Source of the DNA: CAZPHI01 sp964586425 | Lineage (GTDB): Bacteria > Bacillota > Clostridia > Lachnospirales > Lachnospiraceae | Direction of reading: 5' to 3' | Assembly: GCA_964586425.1 (NCBI GenBank) | Contig: CAZPHI010000042.1 | Location: forward strand, 1-16,775 | Length of the DNA stretch: 16,775 nucleotides | Part shown: piece by piece, positions 6,380 to 14,067 of the stretch | How positions within the stretch are numbered: the stretch's first letter is position 1 | Layout of the letters: every line of letters starts with the position of its first letter | Translations under genes and position numbers: made by a program | Notes under the pieces: model-generated | The model's database searches: none | Told to the model about the DNA's origin: nothing | What the model saw: only the letters and a program-made list of their open reading frames with translations

Positions 6380-8053
6380 ATGAGTGAATCAATATGGAAC
6401 GCCGACCTTGGCAATGGAATGTACAAAAACCCTATACTTTATGCAGATTATTCTGACCCTGATGCAATACGAGTTGGTGATGATTATTATATGATTGCAT
6501 CATCATTCTGTAATGCACCAGGATTACCAGTTCTTCATTCAAAAGATCTGGTTAATTGGCAGGTGATTAATTACGTAATCGATAAAGTCCCAGAGAGCAG
6601 ATACAGAAATCCCATTCATGGATGCGGTGTATGGGCGCCAGCGATAAGATATCATGATGGAATATTCTATGTATGTTTTCCGATGCCTGATGAAGGAATA
6701 TATATGTCAACAACAACAGACCCATATGGCACATGGTCAGAACCTGTGAATATTAGACCGGGTGCAGGCTGGATTGATCCATGTCCATTCTGGGATGAAG
6801 ATGGCAAAGCTTATCTTGTTGCTGGTGTGGCAAAGAGTCGAATCGGATACAAGAGCGTATTGCATATGGTAGAGATGCAGCCAGATGGAATGGGATTAAT
6901 TGGACCTGAGATCAAAGTATTTGATGGCAATGAGAATGATCAGGTCACAATCGAAGGACCTAAACTCTATAAAAAAGATGGATATTACTATATATTTGCT
7001 CCGGCAGGTGGCGTAAAACCAGGCTGGCAGACCGTGCTTAGAAGCAAGAATATATATGGACCATATGAATATCGTGTAGTTATGAAACAGGGTGATTCTC
7101 CAATTAATGGACCTCATCAGGGCGCATGGGTTGATACTATAACAGGAGAAGACTGGTTTATACATTTTCAGGATGTGTATGCAGCCGGAAGAATCATAGA
7201 TTTGGAGCCAATGTCATGGAATGATGGATGGCCAATAATAGGAATCGCTAAGAATGGCAATACATACGGCGAACCTGTAACAGAATACAAAAAACCAGAT
7301 ATAGGTAATCATGCAGCAATTGCAAAGTGTGAGCCTGCGACATCGGATGATTTTACAGGAAAAACACTGGGACTTCAGTGGCAGTGGAATGCAAACCCAG
7401 AGGCTGAGTGGTATTCAATAGATAAAGTCAACAGCAGATTGATTCTCAATGCAGTTTCAAAGCCAGATGAACGTCCATTATGCGATGCAAGGAATCTTCT
7501 ACTACAGAAGTGGCCCGCACCAGAATTCTCGTGTGTAACCAAGGTTGATGTAAGAGGCATGGAGAATGGAGATGTAGCTGGAATAATCTCTATGGGAGTT
7601 AGATATGGTGCAATTGCAGTAGAAAAGGTGGAAGACGACTATCAATTACTCGTGATTAATGGAAAGCAGGTATTTGATAAGGATGCGGCATATGCAACTG
7701 ACACAATCAGCAAAGCAGACATCAAAGCAGCAGACACCAACACAGTAGACATCAAAGCAGCAGACATCAAAGCAGACATCAACGCAACCAATACAACTAC
7801 CACCGAGATTTACTTCAAATACGAAGTTTTAAGCGATGGAATAAGGGAAAAGGCAGAATATGCCAACGCACCAAAAGAGCTGGTTAACCTATATTATAGC
7901 TTTGACAATGTTAATTATATGAAAGCATTATCAATGAATGCAGAAGCTGGAAGATGGGTCGGAGTCAAGAATGGCGTATTTGTATATCATCGTGGTAAGG
8001 GTAAATGCGGTTTCATCAGTGTAGAAAGTGTAGAATATAAGGCATTATATTAA
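6380..8053 (+). CDS. Glycoside hydrolase family 43 (beta-xylosidase / arabinofuranosidase type)
   Basis: From the chosen start this is 557 residues. Residues 15-310 form the five-bladed beta-propeller of GH43. Its three acidic residues are Asp26 in YSDPDAIRV (general base), Asp133 in GWIDPCPFWDEDG (pKa modulator) and Glu192 in TIEGPKLYKKDGYYYIF (general acid). A C-terminal beta-sandwich, typical of GH43 xylosidases and arabinosidases, follows from about 325. There is no signal peptide, so it should cleave imported pentose oligosaccharides in the cytoplasm; the exact substrate cannot be read. The ATG at 6353 lies upstream of the predicted start point, whereas GAAAGGA precedes the ATG at 6380 by nine bases. 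The sandwich domain carries a repeated Asp-Ile-Lys-Ala insertion (7718-7786). The gene seems to stand alone: no transporter or sugar regulator adjoins it. Confidence 0.92.
   Translation: MSESIWNADLGNGMYKNPILYADYSDPDAIRVGDDYYMIASSFCNAPGLPVLHSKDLVNWQVINYVIDKVPESRYRNPIHGCGVWAPAIRYHDGIFYVCFPMPDEGIYMSTTTDPYGTWSEPVNIRPGAGWIDPCPFWDEDGKAYLVAGVAKSRIGYKSVLHMVEMQPDGMGLIGPEIKVFDGNENDQVTIEGPKLYKKDGYYYIFAPAGGVKPGWQTVLRSKNIYGPYEYRVVMKQGDSPINGPHQGAWVDTITGEDWFIHFQDVYAAGRIIDLEPMSWNDGWPIIGIAKNGNTYGEPVTEYKKPDIGNHAAIAKCEPATSDDFTGKTLGLQWQWNANPEAEWYSIDKVNSRLILNAVSKPDERPLCDARNLLLQKWPAPEFSCVTKVDVRGMENGDVAGIISMGVRYGAIAVEKVEDDYQLLVINGKQVFDKDAAYATDTISKADIKAADTNTVDIKAADIKADINATNTTTTEIYFKYEVLSDGIREKAEYANAPKELVNLYYSFDNVNYMKALSMNAEAGRWVGVKNGVFVYHRGKGKCGFISVESVEYKALY
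7718..7786 (+). repeat. In-frame minisatellite inside the GH43 gene
   Basis: Units of 15 or 12 bases follow one another: GACATCAAAGCAGCA (7718-7732), GACACCAACACAGTA (7733-7747), GACATCAAAGCAGCA (7748-7762), GACATCAAAGCA (7763-7774) and GACATCAACGCA (7775-7786). All lengths are multiples of three, so the frame is kept. They encode DIKAA, DTNTV, DIKAA, DIKA and DINA from residue 447 of the chosen protein. Confidence 0.9.
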
Positions 8054-8155
8054 TATAGATGCAGAGCTTGCTTTATTTGTTTATATTCTTTTGAATTTTT
8101 TAATACTTATTTTATAAATGTAAAATAATATATGGATTATTTTATCTTATATGTG

Positions 8156-8161
8156 TATAAT
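8156..8161 (+). promoter_or_regulatory. Possible -10 box upstream of uracil permease
   Basis: A perfect TATAAT lies 38 bases before the start codon, but no convincing -35 hexamer is found 16-18 bases upstream. There is no room for a PyrR-type attenuator between this site and the gene. The rest of 8054-8199 is AT-rich with no clear terminator for the GH43 gene, so read-through is also possible. Confidence 0.3.
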
Positions 8162-8199
8162 CATAGATAGCATTTTAATATAATTCGGAGGATAATATC

Positions 8200-9519
8200 G
8201 TGAGCGAAAAACAAAAAAAGACACATGAAGCTATCTATGATGTCCGTGAGTTAGGCCAGGGCAAAGAGCTGCTACTCGGCTTACAACACACATTTGCAAT
8301 GTTTGGTGCGACAGTGCTTGTCCCAATTCTTACAGGACTGAGTGTATCGACAACATTGTTAATGGCAGGATTAGGAACATTATTGTTCCACCTTATTACC
8401 AAAGGAAAAGTCCCAGCATTCCTTGGTTCGTCATTTGCATTCCTTGGAGGATATGCAGTTGTTGCTCCCTTAGAGAATGGAGTGGCCGATCCAGAGAAAC
8501 TAGCATATGCATCGGGCGGTGTATTTGTTGCTGGTTTAGTGTATATGCTCGTCGCAGCACTTATTAAAGCATTTGGCGCAAAGAAAGTAATGCGTTACTT
8601 CCCACCTGTTGTTACAGGTCCAATCATCATTGCAATCGGTTTAATACTTGCTCCAACAGCAATTAATAACTGCGCAACAAACTGGCCAATAGCACTTGTT
8701 GCTATGCTTATAGTAATTGTATGTAACATCTGGGGCAGGGGAATGATTAAGATTATTCCTATTATGCTTGGCGTTGTAGGCGCATATGTAGTTGCACTTA
8801 TATTCGGACAGGTTGATTTCTCGCAGGTTAATGACGCAGCATGGCTTGGAATCCCAATCAGCAAATCAGGCTTTGCAAAATTCGATATTAATGCAATTAT
8901 AACAATCGTTCCAATTGCACTTGCAACAATTATGGAGCATATCGGTGACATATCAGCAATCGGTGCAACAACTGGACAGAATTATATCGCAGACCCAGGT
9001 CTTCATAGAACATTAATTGGTGATGGTCTTGCAACAAGCTTCTCTGCTTTATTTGGTGGACCAGCTAATACAACATATGGAGAGAATACAGGCGTTCTTG
9101 CACTTACTAAAGTATATGACCCACGAGTAATGAGAGTTGCAGCAGGATTTGCAATCATCCTTTCATTCTCACCAAAATTCGCTACACTAATCAGTACAAT
9201 TCCAACAGCAATAATCGGTGGCGTATCACTAATTCTTTATGGAATGATTTCATCAATTGGTGTTAGAAATGTTGTCGAGAACCATGTAGACTTCACAAAG
9301 AGCCGTAATTTGATTATCTCAGCAGTTATACTTGTTAGCGCACTTGGAATTGAATACCAGAGCGTATATAATGCAGTTGGTGAAAAAGTCATCAACGCTG
9401 GAATCAGTTTCTCAATCGGAAGCTTTGATATAACATTATCAGGTATAGCAATTGCAGCAATCGCTGGTATCCTGTTGAATGCAATACTTCTAGGCAAAGA
9501 TTACGAATTTAAAGAATAA
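8200..9519 (+). CDS. uraA: Uracil permease (NCS2/NAT family)
   Basis: This 439-residue integral membrane protein imports uracil with protons. It has the NCS2 fold with about 14 hydrophobic segments. The N-terminal LGLQHTFAMFGATVLVPILTGL is typical of UraA/PyrP. The two glutamates that bind uracil in E. coli UraA (Glu241 and Glu290) match Glu246 in TIMEHIGDIS and Glu295 in PANTTYGENTG, and this latter motif separates uracil from xanthine/urate transporters. The start is GTG, supported by GGAGG eight bases before it; no ATG lies near. The gene stands alone between the GH43 gene and a strong terminator. No pyrimidine biosynthesis gene adjoins it. Confidence 0.95.
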   Translation: MSEKQKKTHEAIYDVRELGQGKELLLGLQHTFAMFGATVLVPILTGLSVSTTLLMAGLGTLLFHLITKGKVPAFLGSSFAFLGGYAVVAPLENGVADPEKLAYASGGVFVAGLVYMLVAALIKAFGAKKVMRYFPPVVTGPIIIAIGLILAPTAINNCATNWPIALVAMLIVIVCNIWGRGMIKIIPIMLGVVGAYVVALIFGQVDFSQVNDAAWLGIPISKSGFAKFDINAIITIVPIALATIMEHIGDISAIGATTGQNYIADPGLHRTLIGDGLATSFSALFGGPANTTYGENTGVLALTKVYDPRVMRVAAGFAIILSFSPKFATLISTIPTAIIGGVSLILYGMISSIGVRNVVENHVDFTKSRNLIISAVILVSALGIEYQSVYNAVGEKVINAGISFSIGSFDITLSGIAIAAIAGILLNAILLGKDYEFKE

Positions 9520-9535
9520 TAATTATAAAAGCTTA

Positions 9536-9576
9536 GCCCCTAAAGTCATCATGATGAAGACTTTAGAGGCTTTTTT
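9536..9576 (+). terminator. Rho-independent terminator of uracil permease
   Basis: GCCCCTAAAGTC (9536-9547) pairs with GACTTTAGAGGC (9559-9570) over 12 bases with one mismatch, and six T follow (9571-9576). The loop holds a smaller ATCATGAT palindrome. An AAAAGC upstream gives TTTT on the other strand, so it may also serve the minus-strand kinase gene that ends at 9597. Confidence 0.9.
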
Positions 9577-9596
9577 GCTGCACTTGAAGGTGTAGA

Positions 9597-10865
9597 TTAT
9601 ACATTAACAGAGAAGATTATATATTGGATTCCGTCAGTTTCCTCATTGCCAACTATTACACGTCCATGGTAATGATCAACAAGATTCTTGAGTTTACTAA
9701 GACCAATGCCATGCGAAGATATATCGTTGACCTTAGTAGTATAGCCGTTTGAAAACATCGCGTTACACAACTCGCTGTCAATTAGAGGACCGACATTCTT
9801 CGTCTTAACAATAAGCTGATTTTTCTCTGAATTAAGTGTCAGCAAGGCTTTACCACCAGTAGGAGTAGCTTCAATTGCATTATCAGTAAGAATGCCCAGA
9901 ACATCGATTAATTCATATTCTGGCATAAGCGTCGTTAGTGTGTATTGCTGTATCTCAATCTCTAATTCCTTGTTGAGTGTGCGGGCATAAGAACATTTAT
10001 TAATAAGAAAACCAGCAACCAGCTTGAGATTAAGTTTAAGCAAATCAAGCGAATAGACTGAGCGTGACATAAGGCTCGTCTGTTCCATAATTGCATTAGC
10101 AAGCGATGAATAATCGCTGCAGGTAAGCGGAAGTGATTGAATTGCCTGAATATGATTATTGTGGTCATGCTGCGTGCAGCGAATCTGTGTTATTAATTCA
10201 TCAATAATAGGAATATAATCTGCATATGCCTTAAGCTGACGTTGTTGACGCAGCAGCTCATTATTGGAGATGAATAATTCAATATTGACAAATATGGTTA
10301 TAAGAACAAATATAGATATAATTGCGTATGACTCCATGAAACGGTTAGCACTGAATTTGTAGCAGAATACAAGAATCAGGCCAATGATGAAACTATTAAC
10401 GAGCACAACTTTCACAGTAATATTCAGCTCATTAATCTTATCGTATAGTGAGTGAAGTGGAATGAAAAGATATATCACAATTCCAATCAAAAAAACAGCA
10501 AAAGTAAGTACAACCATTATGTGTGGAGAATAATTGCTGTCGGGAACTAGCAGGAATAGAGGGGTAAGCAGTGTCTGTAGAATTACGATAATGCAGTATC
10601 CAAGTATGAACGCATAGAAGGTATTGCAGAATCCCTTTTTGTAGATAATGAACATAATAAGATACAGACATATAGTGTTAATTACGAAGCTTGACGACAC
10701 AAGCGCAACATTACACAGCAGGCAATTCACCAGCTGAACTAGAATGCATAGCAAAAAACGCCGAAAGCTGCGCTGTACAGGAATATCATATATACTTCCG
10801 GTAATCAGATATAGAGTGGTAACTTCGAGAAACATGATTAGATATGATTCAAAGTAGATTAACAT
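9597..10865 (-). CDS. AgrC-like sensor histidine kinase
   Basis: This 422-residue membrane kinase has about six transmembrane segments in residues 1-200, the layout of peptide-sensing AgrC-type receptors. A dimerisation/phosphotransfer region carries His233 in RCTQHDHNNHIQ, matching the HDxxNH box of the family. The GHKL ATPase domain shows the N box DVLGILTDNAIEA (Asn329) and the glycine box SSHGIGLSKLKNL (385-389). It would sense a cyclic peptide or similar signal and phosphorylate the LytTR regulator encoded just upstream. GGAGG lies six bases before the ATG. The start codon overlaps the regulator stop in ATGTTAA, so the two are translationally coupled. It faces an AgrB-type gene across a divergent control region. 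Confidence 0.92.
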   Translation of the reverse strand: MLIYFESYLIMFLEVTTLYLITGSIYDIPVQRSFRRFLLCILVQLVNCLLCNVALVSSSFVINTICLYLIMFIIYKKGFCNTFYAFILGYCIIVILQTLLTPLFLLVPDSNYSPHIMVVLTFAVFLIGIVIYLFIPLHSLYDKINELNITVKVVLVNSFIIGLILVFCYKFSANRFMESYAIISIFVLITIFVNIELFISNNELLRQQRQLKAYADYIPIIDELITQIRCTQHDHNNHIQAIQSLPLTCSDYSSLANAIMEQTSLMSRSVYSLDLLKLNLKLVAGFLINKCSYARTLNKELEIEIQQYTLTTLMPEYELIDVLGILTDNAIEATPTGGKALLTLNSEKNQLIVKTKNVGPLIDSELCNAMFSNGYTTKVNDISSHGIGLSKLKNLVDHYHGRVIVGNEETDGIQYIIFSVNV

Positions 10866-11587
10866 GAGAATCCTCCATTATATATTTTTTTAAAATGCTC
10901 TCGAATGCCGTTCTTGTATGAACGGCCTACAGGTATTGTTTCGCCGTGACAGCTAATAAGTTCATTAGTCTTATCGTAGTTATTACAGTAGTCAGAATTA
11001 ACTATGTATTTGCGATGACAGCGTATGAAGGGGATTGAAAGCATTTTCTCAAAGGCATCTAGTGTGAATTCCCTTGTTTCAATAAGCCCAAGTGTTGTAT
11101 AGACATCGACAATACGTCCATTTGCTTTAAAATAACAGATATCAGATTCTTTAAGCTGTATGCCGATTCCGTGCAGATTAGTAAGGATTATATGGCTTTC
11201 TTTGACAAGAGGCGAGTTAAGAATTGAATCAAGAGCCGCAATTACGTCGCTATCACTATATGGTTTCGATATATAGCTATAGCAGTGCAAAGTATTAACC
11301 GCCTCGCATATTCGGTCATTCATTGCTGTAATGAACATAATTGGTGCGTACTCATAATTACTCCGTGTTCGAATAGCAATTCCAAGATTAACGCCATCTT
11401 TGCCAGAAGTTTCGCCAAGCTCAATATCCAAGATAAAAAGATTGAATGTGTGGGTGCGAATTATATCTAGTGCCTGATGATAATCAGTGGCTATGTATGT
11501 TTTGAGATTAGTATTATAGTTGTTGATGATTGTAACAAGCCCCTTCGCCTGTTTGGCATCATCTTCAACAATTAGAATATTGTACAT
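10859..11587 (-). CDS. LytTR-family response regulator (AgrA-like)
   Basis: From the chosen start this is 242 residues. The receiver (1-125) has Glu8-Asp9-Asp10, phospho-acceptor Asp54 in LFILDIELG, Thr87 and Lys108 in ISKPYS, so it is complete. The LytTR DNA-binding domain (about 135-235) contains YFKANGRIVDVYT, FIRCHRKYIVN and IPVGRSYK, all typical. Proteins of this type bind pairs of 9-base direct repeats 21 bases apart, and such a pair lies just upstream at 11661-11690. The open frame reaches an ATG at 11665, but that start precedes the promoter (11622-11649). The ATG at 11587 has GGGAG ten bases before it. It is first in a two-gene operon with the kinase. Confidence 0.93.
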   Translation of the reverse strand: MYNILIVEDDAKQAKGLVTIINNYNTNLKTYIATDYHQALDIIRTHTFNLFILDIELGETSGKDGVNLGIAIRTRSNYEYAPIMFITAMNDRICEAVNTLHCYSYISKPYSDSDVIAALDSILNSPLVKESHIILTNLHGIGIQLKESDICYFKANGRIVDVYTTLGLIETREFTLDAFEKMLSIPFIRCHRKYIVNSDYCNNYDKTNELISCHGETIPVGRSYKNGIREHFKKIYNGGFSC

Positions 11588-11621
11588 TATATCTACACTC
11601 CCTGTATGCCTGTATATATTA

Positions 11622-11649
11622 ATTATAAAGCAGAAAATACCAGTGTCAA
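11622..11649 (-). promoter_or_regulatory. SigA-type promoter of the regulator/kinase operon
   Basis: On the minus strand a consensus TTGACA (11649-11644) and a consensus TATAAT (11627-11622) are 16 bases apart. Transcription would start near 11615, giving a leader of about 28 bases before the ATG at 11587. Confidence 0.8.
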
Positions 11650-11660
11650 TCGGGAAAAAA

Positions 11661-11690
11661 GTCATTCATTACCTCATTCACGTCGTTCAT
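11661..11690. promoter_or_regulatory. Candidate LytTR binding site (9-base direct repeats)
   Basis: GTCATTCAT (11661-11669) and GTCGTTCAT (11682-11690) are direct repeats with one difference, spaced 21 bases start to start. This is the geometry of AgrA-type LytTR sites (9-base repeats with a 12-base gap). The second copy fits the general LytTR consensus at seven of nine positions. The pair lies 11 bases from the minus-strand -35 and 21 bases from the plus-strand -35. Confidence 0.5.
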
Positions 11691-11711
11691 ACATTAATTG
11701 GACAAAACCTC

Positions 11712-11740
11712 TTGAAAACTGAATTTACAAGTGTTATAAA
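11712..11740 (+). promoter_or_regulatory. SigA-type promoter of the AgrB-like gene
   Basis: TTGAAA (11712-11717) and TATAAA (11735-11740) are 17 bases apart. Transcription would start near 11747. The leader holds a small CGCTA/TAGCG hairpin (11762-11776) directly before the ribosome site at 11785-11793. Confidence 0.7.
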
Positions 11741-11798
11741 AAATGTGTTGAAGGAAATATTCGCTAAGTAATAGCGGCCATAAAAAGGGGGAGTATAT

Positions 11799-12230
11799 CT
11801 GGATTATATTAATAACTGCATTGTCAATGCTTATATACATAAGATTAAACAATATCAATATAATCAGCTAGAGATAGATTCAATAAGGTATACGGTTCTG
11901 GTATTAATCAGTGAGTTGAAGAAGATAATGCTTCTACTTGCTGTATATACATTGATGGGGAGATTGAAGAGGTTCCTGCTATGTGGTGCAGCTATTCTTA
12001 GCATTAGAATATTCCTGGGGGGAGTGCATATGAAGACGTATACAGGATGTCTGTTGTTTTCATGGTGTTACTTTTTCATTGCAATATATATAGCACCACT
12101 TATTGACGGGAACTTGTGTGTCTATGCAGCCTGCTTGATTTTATGTGTACTCAATATACTACTGTTTGCTCCGATACCATCGGCGAATAGAATTATGCCC
12201 TCAGGTATATCGAAAAGACAGAAAAAATAG
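11799..12230 (+). CDS. agrB: AgrB-like peptide-processing protease, short form, CTG start
   Basis: AgrB is a membrane cysteine protease that trims and cyclises the AgrD signal peptide. The reading frame from CTG at 11799 gives 143 residues: an N-terminus DYINNCIVNAYIHKIKQYQ like that of S. aureus AgrB, then RIFLGGVHMKTYTGC. Numbered from this CTG, the catalytic pair falls at His77 and Cys84, the same numbers as in S. aureus AgrB. AAGGGGGAG (11785-11793) lies five bases before the CTG. No ATG, GTG or TTG is available near it, and the later TTG at 11916 and ATG at 11928 would remove the first 40 residues. The protein stops after SKRQKK, where AgrB normally continues with about 45 residues and two more membrane helices. 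No AgrD gene follows. It may be decaying or a minimal variant. Confidence 0.7.
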   Translation: MDYINNCIVNAYIHKIKQYQYNQLEIDSIRYTVLVLISELKKIMLLLAVYTLMGRLKRFLLCGAAILSIRIFLGGVHMKTYTGCLLFSWCYFFIAIYIAPLIDGNLCVYAACLILCVLNILLFAPIPSANRIMPSGISKRQKK

Positions 12231-12263
12231 CCAGATAACCTGAATAGGAGAAGGTGGCAACAG

Positions 12264-12320
12264 AATGCTGTGAATCTGATATTCCCATATGATGAGAATA
12301 TTGGGTCACAGCATTTTCTT
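12264..12320 (+). terminator. Long hairpin terminator after the AgrB-like gene
   Basis: AATGCTGTGA (12264-12273) pairs perfectly with TCACAGCATT (12306-12315), and an inner ATATTC/GAATAT stem (12279-12284 with 12296-12301) extends it. A T-rich TTTTCTTATT tail follows. No open frame that could be an AgrD peptide lies between the AgrB stop and this hairpin. Confidence 0.7.
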
Positions 12321-12321
12321 A

Positions 12322-12350
12322 TTGTAAATGCAAATTTGTGATGCTATAAT
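12322..12350 (+). promoter_or_regulatory. Extended -10 promoter of the adenylation/symporter operon
   Basis: TTGTAA (12322-12327) and TATAAT (12345-12350) are 17 bases apart, with TGC before the -10 giving an extended -10 element. Just past the start point lies a 6-base inverted repeat, TGTATA (12361-12366) and TATACA (12374-12379), a possible operator. The ribosome site TGAGG ends nine bases before the ATG at 12406. Confidence 0.75.
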
Positions 12351-12405
12351 ATTAAATTGGTGTATACCATAATTATACAAAAAACTATATATGAGGTAAA
12401 AGGGA

Positions 12406-13908
12406 ATGTTAATTACAGAATATCTTGATAAAAACGCAGAGAGATTTAGCAATAAAGCTGCTGTTGTTGATGAAAACAGAACTCTTACTTACAGTGTTCT
12501 AAGAGATGAATCAAAACATATTGCATCAGAGCTTATTGGGTTGAATCAGTTTTGTAAGCCTGTAGCAGTTTATCTTGAAAAAAGCGTAGAATGTATATCT
12601 GCTTTTTGTGGTGTTCTTTACAGCGGTAATTTTTACACAATGATTGATGTGAAGATGCCTGCGTCAAGAATCGAGAAGATAATGACTACATTGGAACCAG
12701 TCGTAATAATCACTGATCAAAAGCATTATGAAGAAGTGAAAGCAATTGCTGGTGATGCAACGATTGTGTGTTATGAAGATGCAATGAATAATACTATCGA
12801 GCAGAAAAAGATTAGCGAAGTATCAAAGCAAATCTCTACTCGTGAGAATATGTATGTGTTATTCACATCTGGCTCTACAGGAATGCCTAAAGGCGTAACA
12901 ATCACACTTGATGGCTTGAATGACTTTATTGAGTGGGGTACTGAAGAATTTGGAATTGATGATACATATGTTATTGGTAACCAGACACCACTATACTTTA
13001 GTATGTCAGTATTTGATGTCTATGCTACAATCAGGAATGGAGCAACACTATATCTCATTCCATCAAAATTGTTCTCATTCCCTGGAATGTTAATGCAGTA
13101 CCTATTTGATAATGAGATTAATACAATATTCTGGGTACCTTCAGCACTTACTTTTATAGCTACGTTAAATGCTTTGAATTCTCCACATCTTCCAAAACTA
13201 AAGAATGTATTCTTTGGTGGAGAGGTAATGCCAATGAAGCAGCTTAATAAGTGGATTGCAGCATATCCAGATGTAAAATTCGTTAATTTCTATGGACCAA
13301 CAGAGGTTACGGATACTTGCACATTCTATGAGGTTAACAGAACATTTGAGAATAATGAGAATCTTCCAATGGGTAAAGCATGTAAGAATATGGAAGTATT
13401 CTTATTAGACGAGAATGATCAGTTAGTAAAAGATGGTGAAATCGGTGAAGTATGTGTAAGCGGAATTGGTCTTGCTAAGGGTTATTATAATGATATAGAA
13501 AAAACTAACAAAGTATTCGTACAGAATCCACTTAATAAGCTATATGATGAGAAAATCTACAGAACTGGAGATTTGGCTCGTAAGAATGAATTTGGTGAAT
13601 TCGTATACATCTCTAGAAAAGATTCGCAGATTAAGCATCTTGGCAGAAGAATAGAATTAGGTGAGATTGAGACAGCGATATCTTCTATTGATAAGATAGA
13701 TTCATGCTGCTGTTTATATAATAAGAAGAAATCTAAGATTGTTATGATATATATGGGAGATATTGATGAGAATTCAGTTATCGAGGAATTAAAGAAATTA
13801 GTTCCTGAATATATGATTCCTAACACAAAGATTAAGTTAGATAAGATGCCACTTAATCTTAATGGTAAGGTTGACCGTCACAAATTAGAGGAAACATATT
13901 GTAAGTAA
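12406..13908 (+). CDS. Stand-alone amino-acid adenylating enzyme (DltA-like)
   Basis: The protein has 500 residues, like DltA (D-alanine:carrier protein ligase), and all core adenylation motifs. These are LFTSGSTGMPKGV (P-loop, about 152-164), FDVY with Asp204 (binds the amino group), NFYGPTE with Glu300, YRTGD with Asp389, GRRIELGEIE (413-422) and NLNGKVDR with catalytic Lys488. It should activate an amino acid as aminoacyl-AMP and load it on a carrier protein. In DltA the pocket segment reads FCGEV, and that cysteine favours D-alanine; here it reads FGGEV with Gly271. No dltB, dltC or dltD lies in the window. The next genes are a small membrane protein and a sodium:solute symporter, 48 bases on and without a terminator between. 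The family is sure; the substrate is not. Confidence 0.85.
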   Translation: MLITEYLDKNAERFSNKAAVVDENRTLTYSVLRDESKHIASELIGLNQFCKPVAVYLEKSVECISAFCGVLYSGNFYTMIDVKMPASRIEKIMTTLEPVVIITDQKHYEEVKAIAGDATIVCYEDAMNNTIEQKKISEVSKQISTRENMYVLFTSGSTGMPKGVTITLDGLNDFIEWGTEEFGIDDTYVIGNQTPLYFSMSVFDVYATIRNGATLYLIPSKLFSFPGMLMQYLFDNEINTIFWVPSALTFIATLNALNSPHLPKLKNVFFGGEVMPMKQLNKWIAAYPDVKFVNFYGPTEVTDTCTFYEVNRTFENNENLPMGKACKNMEVFLLDENDQLVKDGEIGEVCVSGIGLAKGYYNDIEKTNKVFVQNPLNKLYDEKIYRTGDLARKNEFGEFVYISRKDSQIKHLGRRIELGEIETAISSIDKIDSCCCLYNKKKSKIVMIYMGDIDENSVIEELKKLVPEYMIPNTKIKLDKMPLNLNGKVDRHKLEETYCK

Positions 13909-13956
13909 TGCATTGTAATTAACAATATATAATTGAATGCGGAAAGGTCTGAAAAG

Positions 13957-14067
13957 ATGGAATTATTAATTGTATTATTTATTGGGCTGTGGTTAACAGC
14001 AGCGAGTGTACTTAGCTATGCTCAGATTAAGAAAGACTTTAAAGATGAAATGGAGAAAAATAAATGA
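13957..14067 (+). CDS. 36-residue membrane protein coupled to the symporter
   Basis: A short open frame encodes one hydrophobic segment (ELLIVLFIGLWLTAASVLSY, residues 2-21) followed by a charged tail (KKDFKDEMEKNK). The ribosome site GGAAAGG lies nine bases before the ATG. Its stop overlaps the symporter start as ATGA, so the two are probably translated together. Small one-span proteins often accompany sodium:solute symporters as accessory subunits (YhdT beside PanF is one case), and that role is inferred here. I do not recognise the exact family. Confidence 0.7.
   Translation: MELLIVLFIGLWLTAASVLSYAQIKKDFKDEMEKNK

Noticed and set aside
11520..11771. Plus-strand frame of 83 codons before the AgrB-like gene, considered as an AgrD or leader peptide.
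   Set aside because: Most of it is antisense to the response regulator, it begins upstream of the promoter at 11712-11740, and it has no AgrD pattern.
12329..12373. Short frame MQICDAIILNWCIP after the AgrB-like gene, considered as a signal peptide precursor.
   Set aside because: It has no ribosome site, covers the next promoter, and is too short to have an AgrD helix, core and acidic tail.
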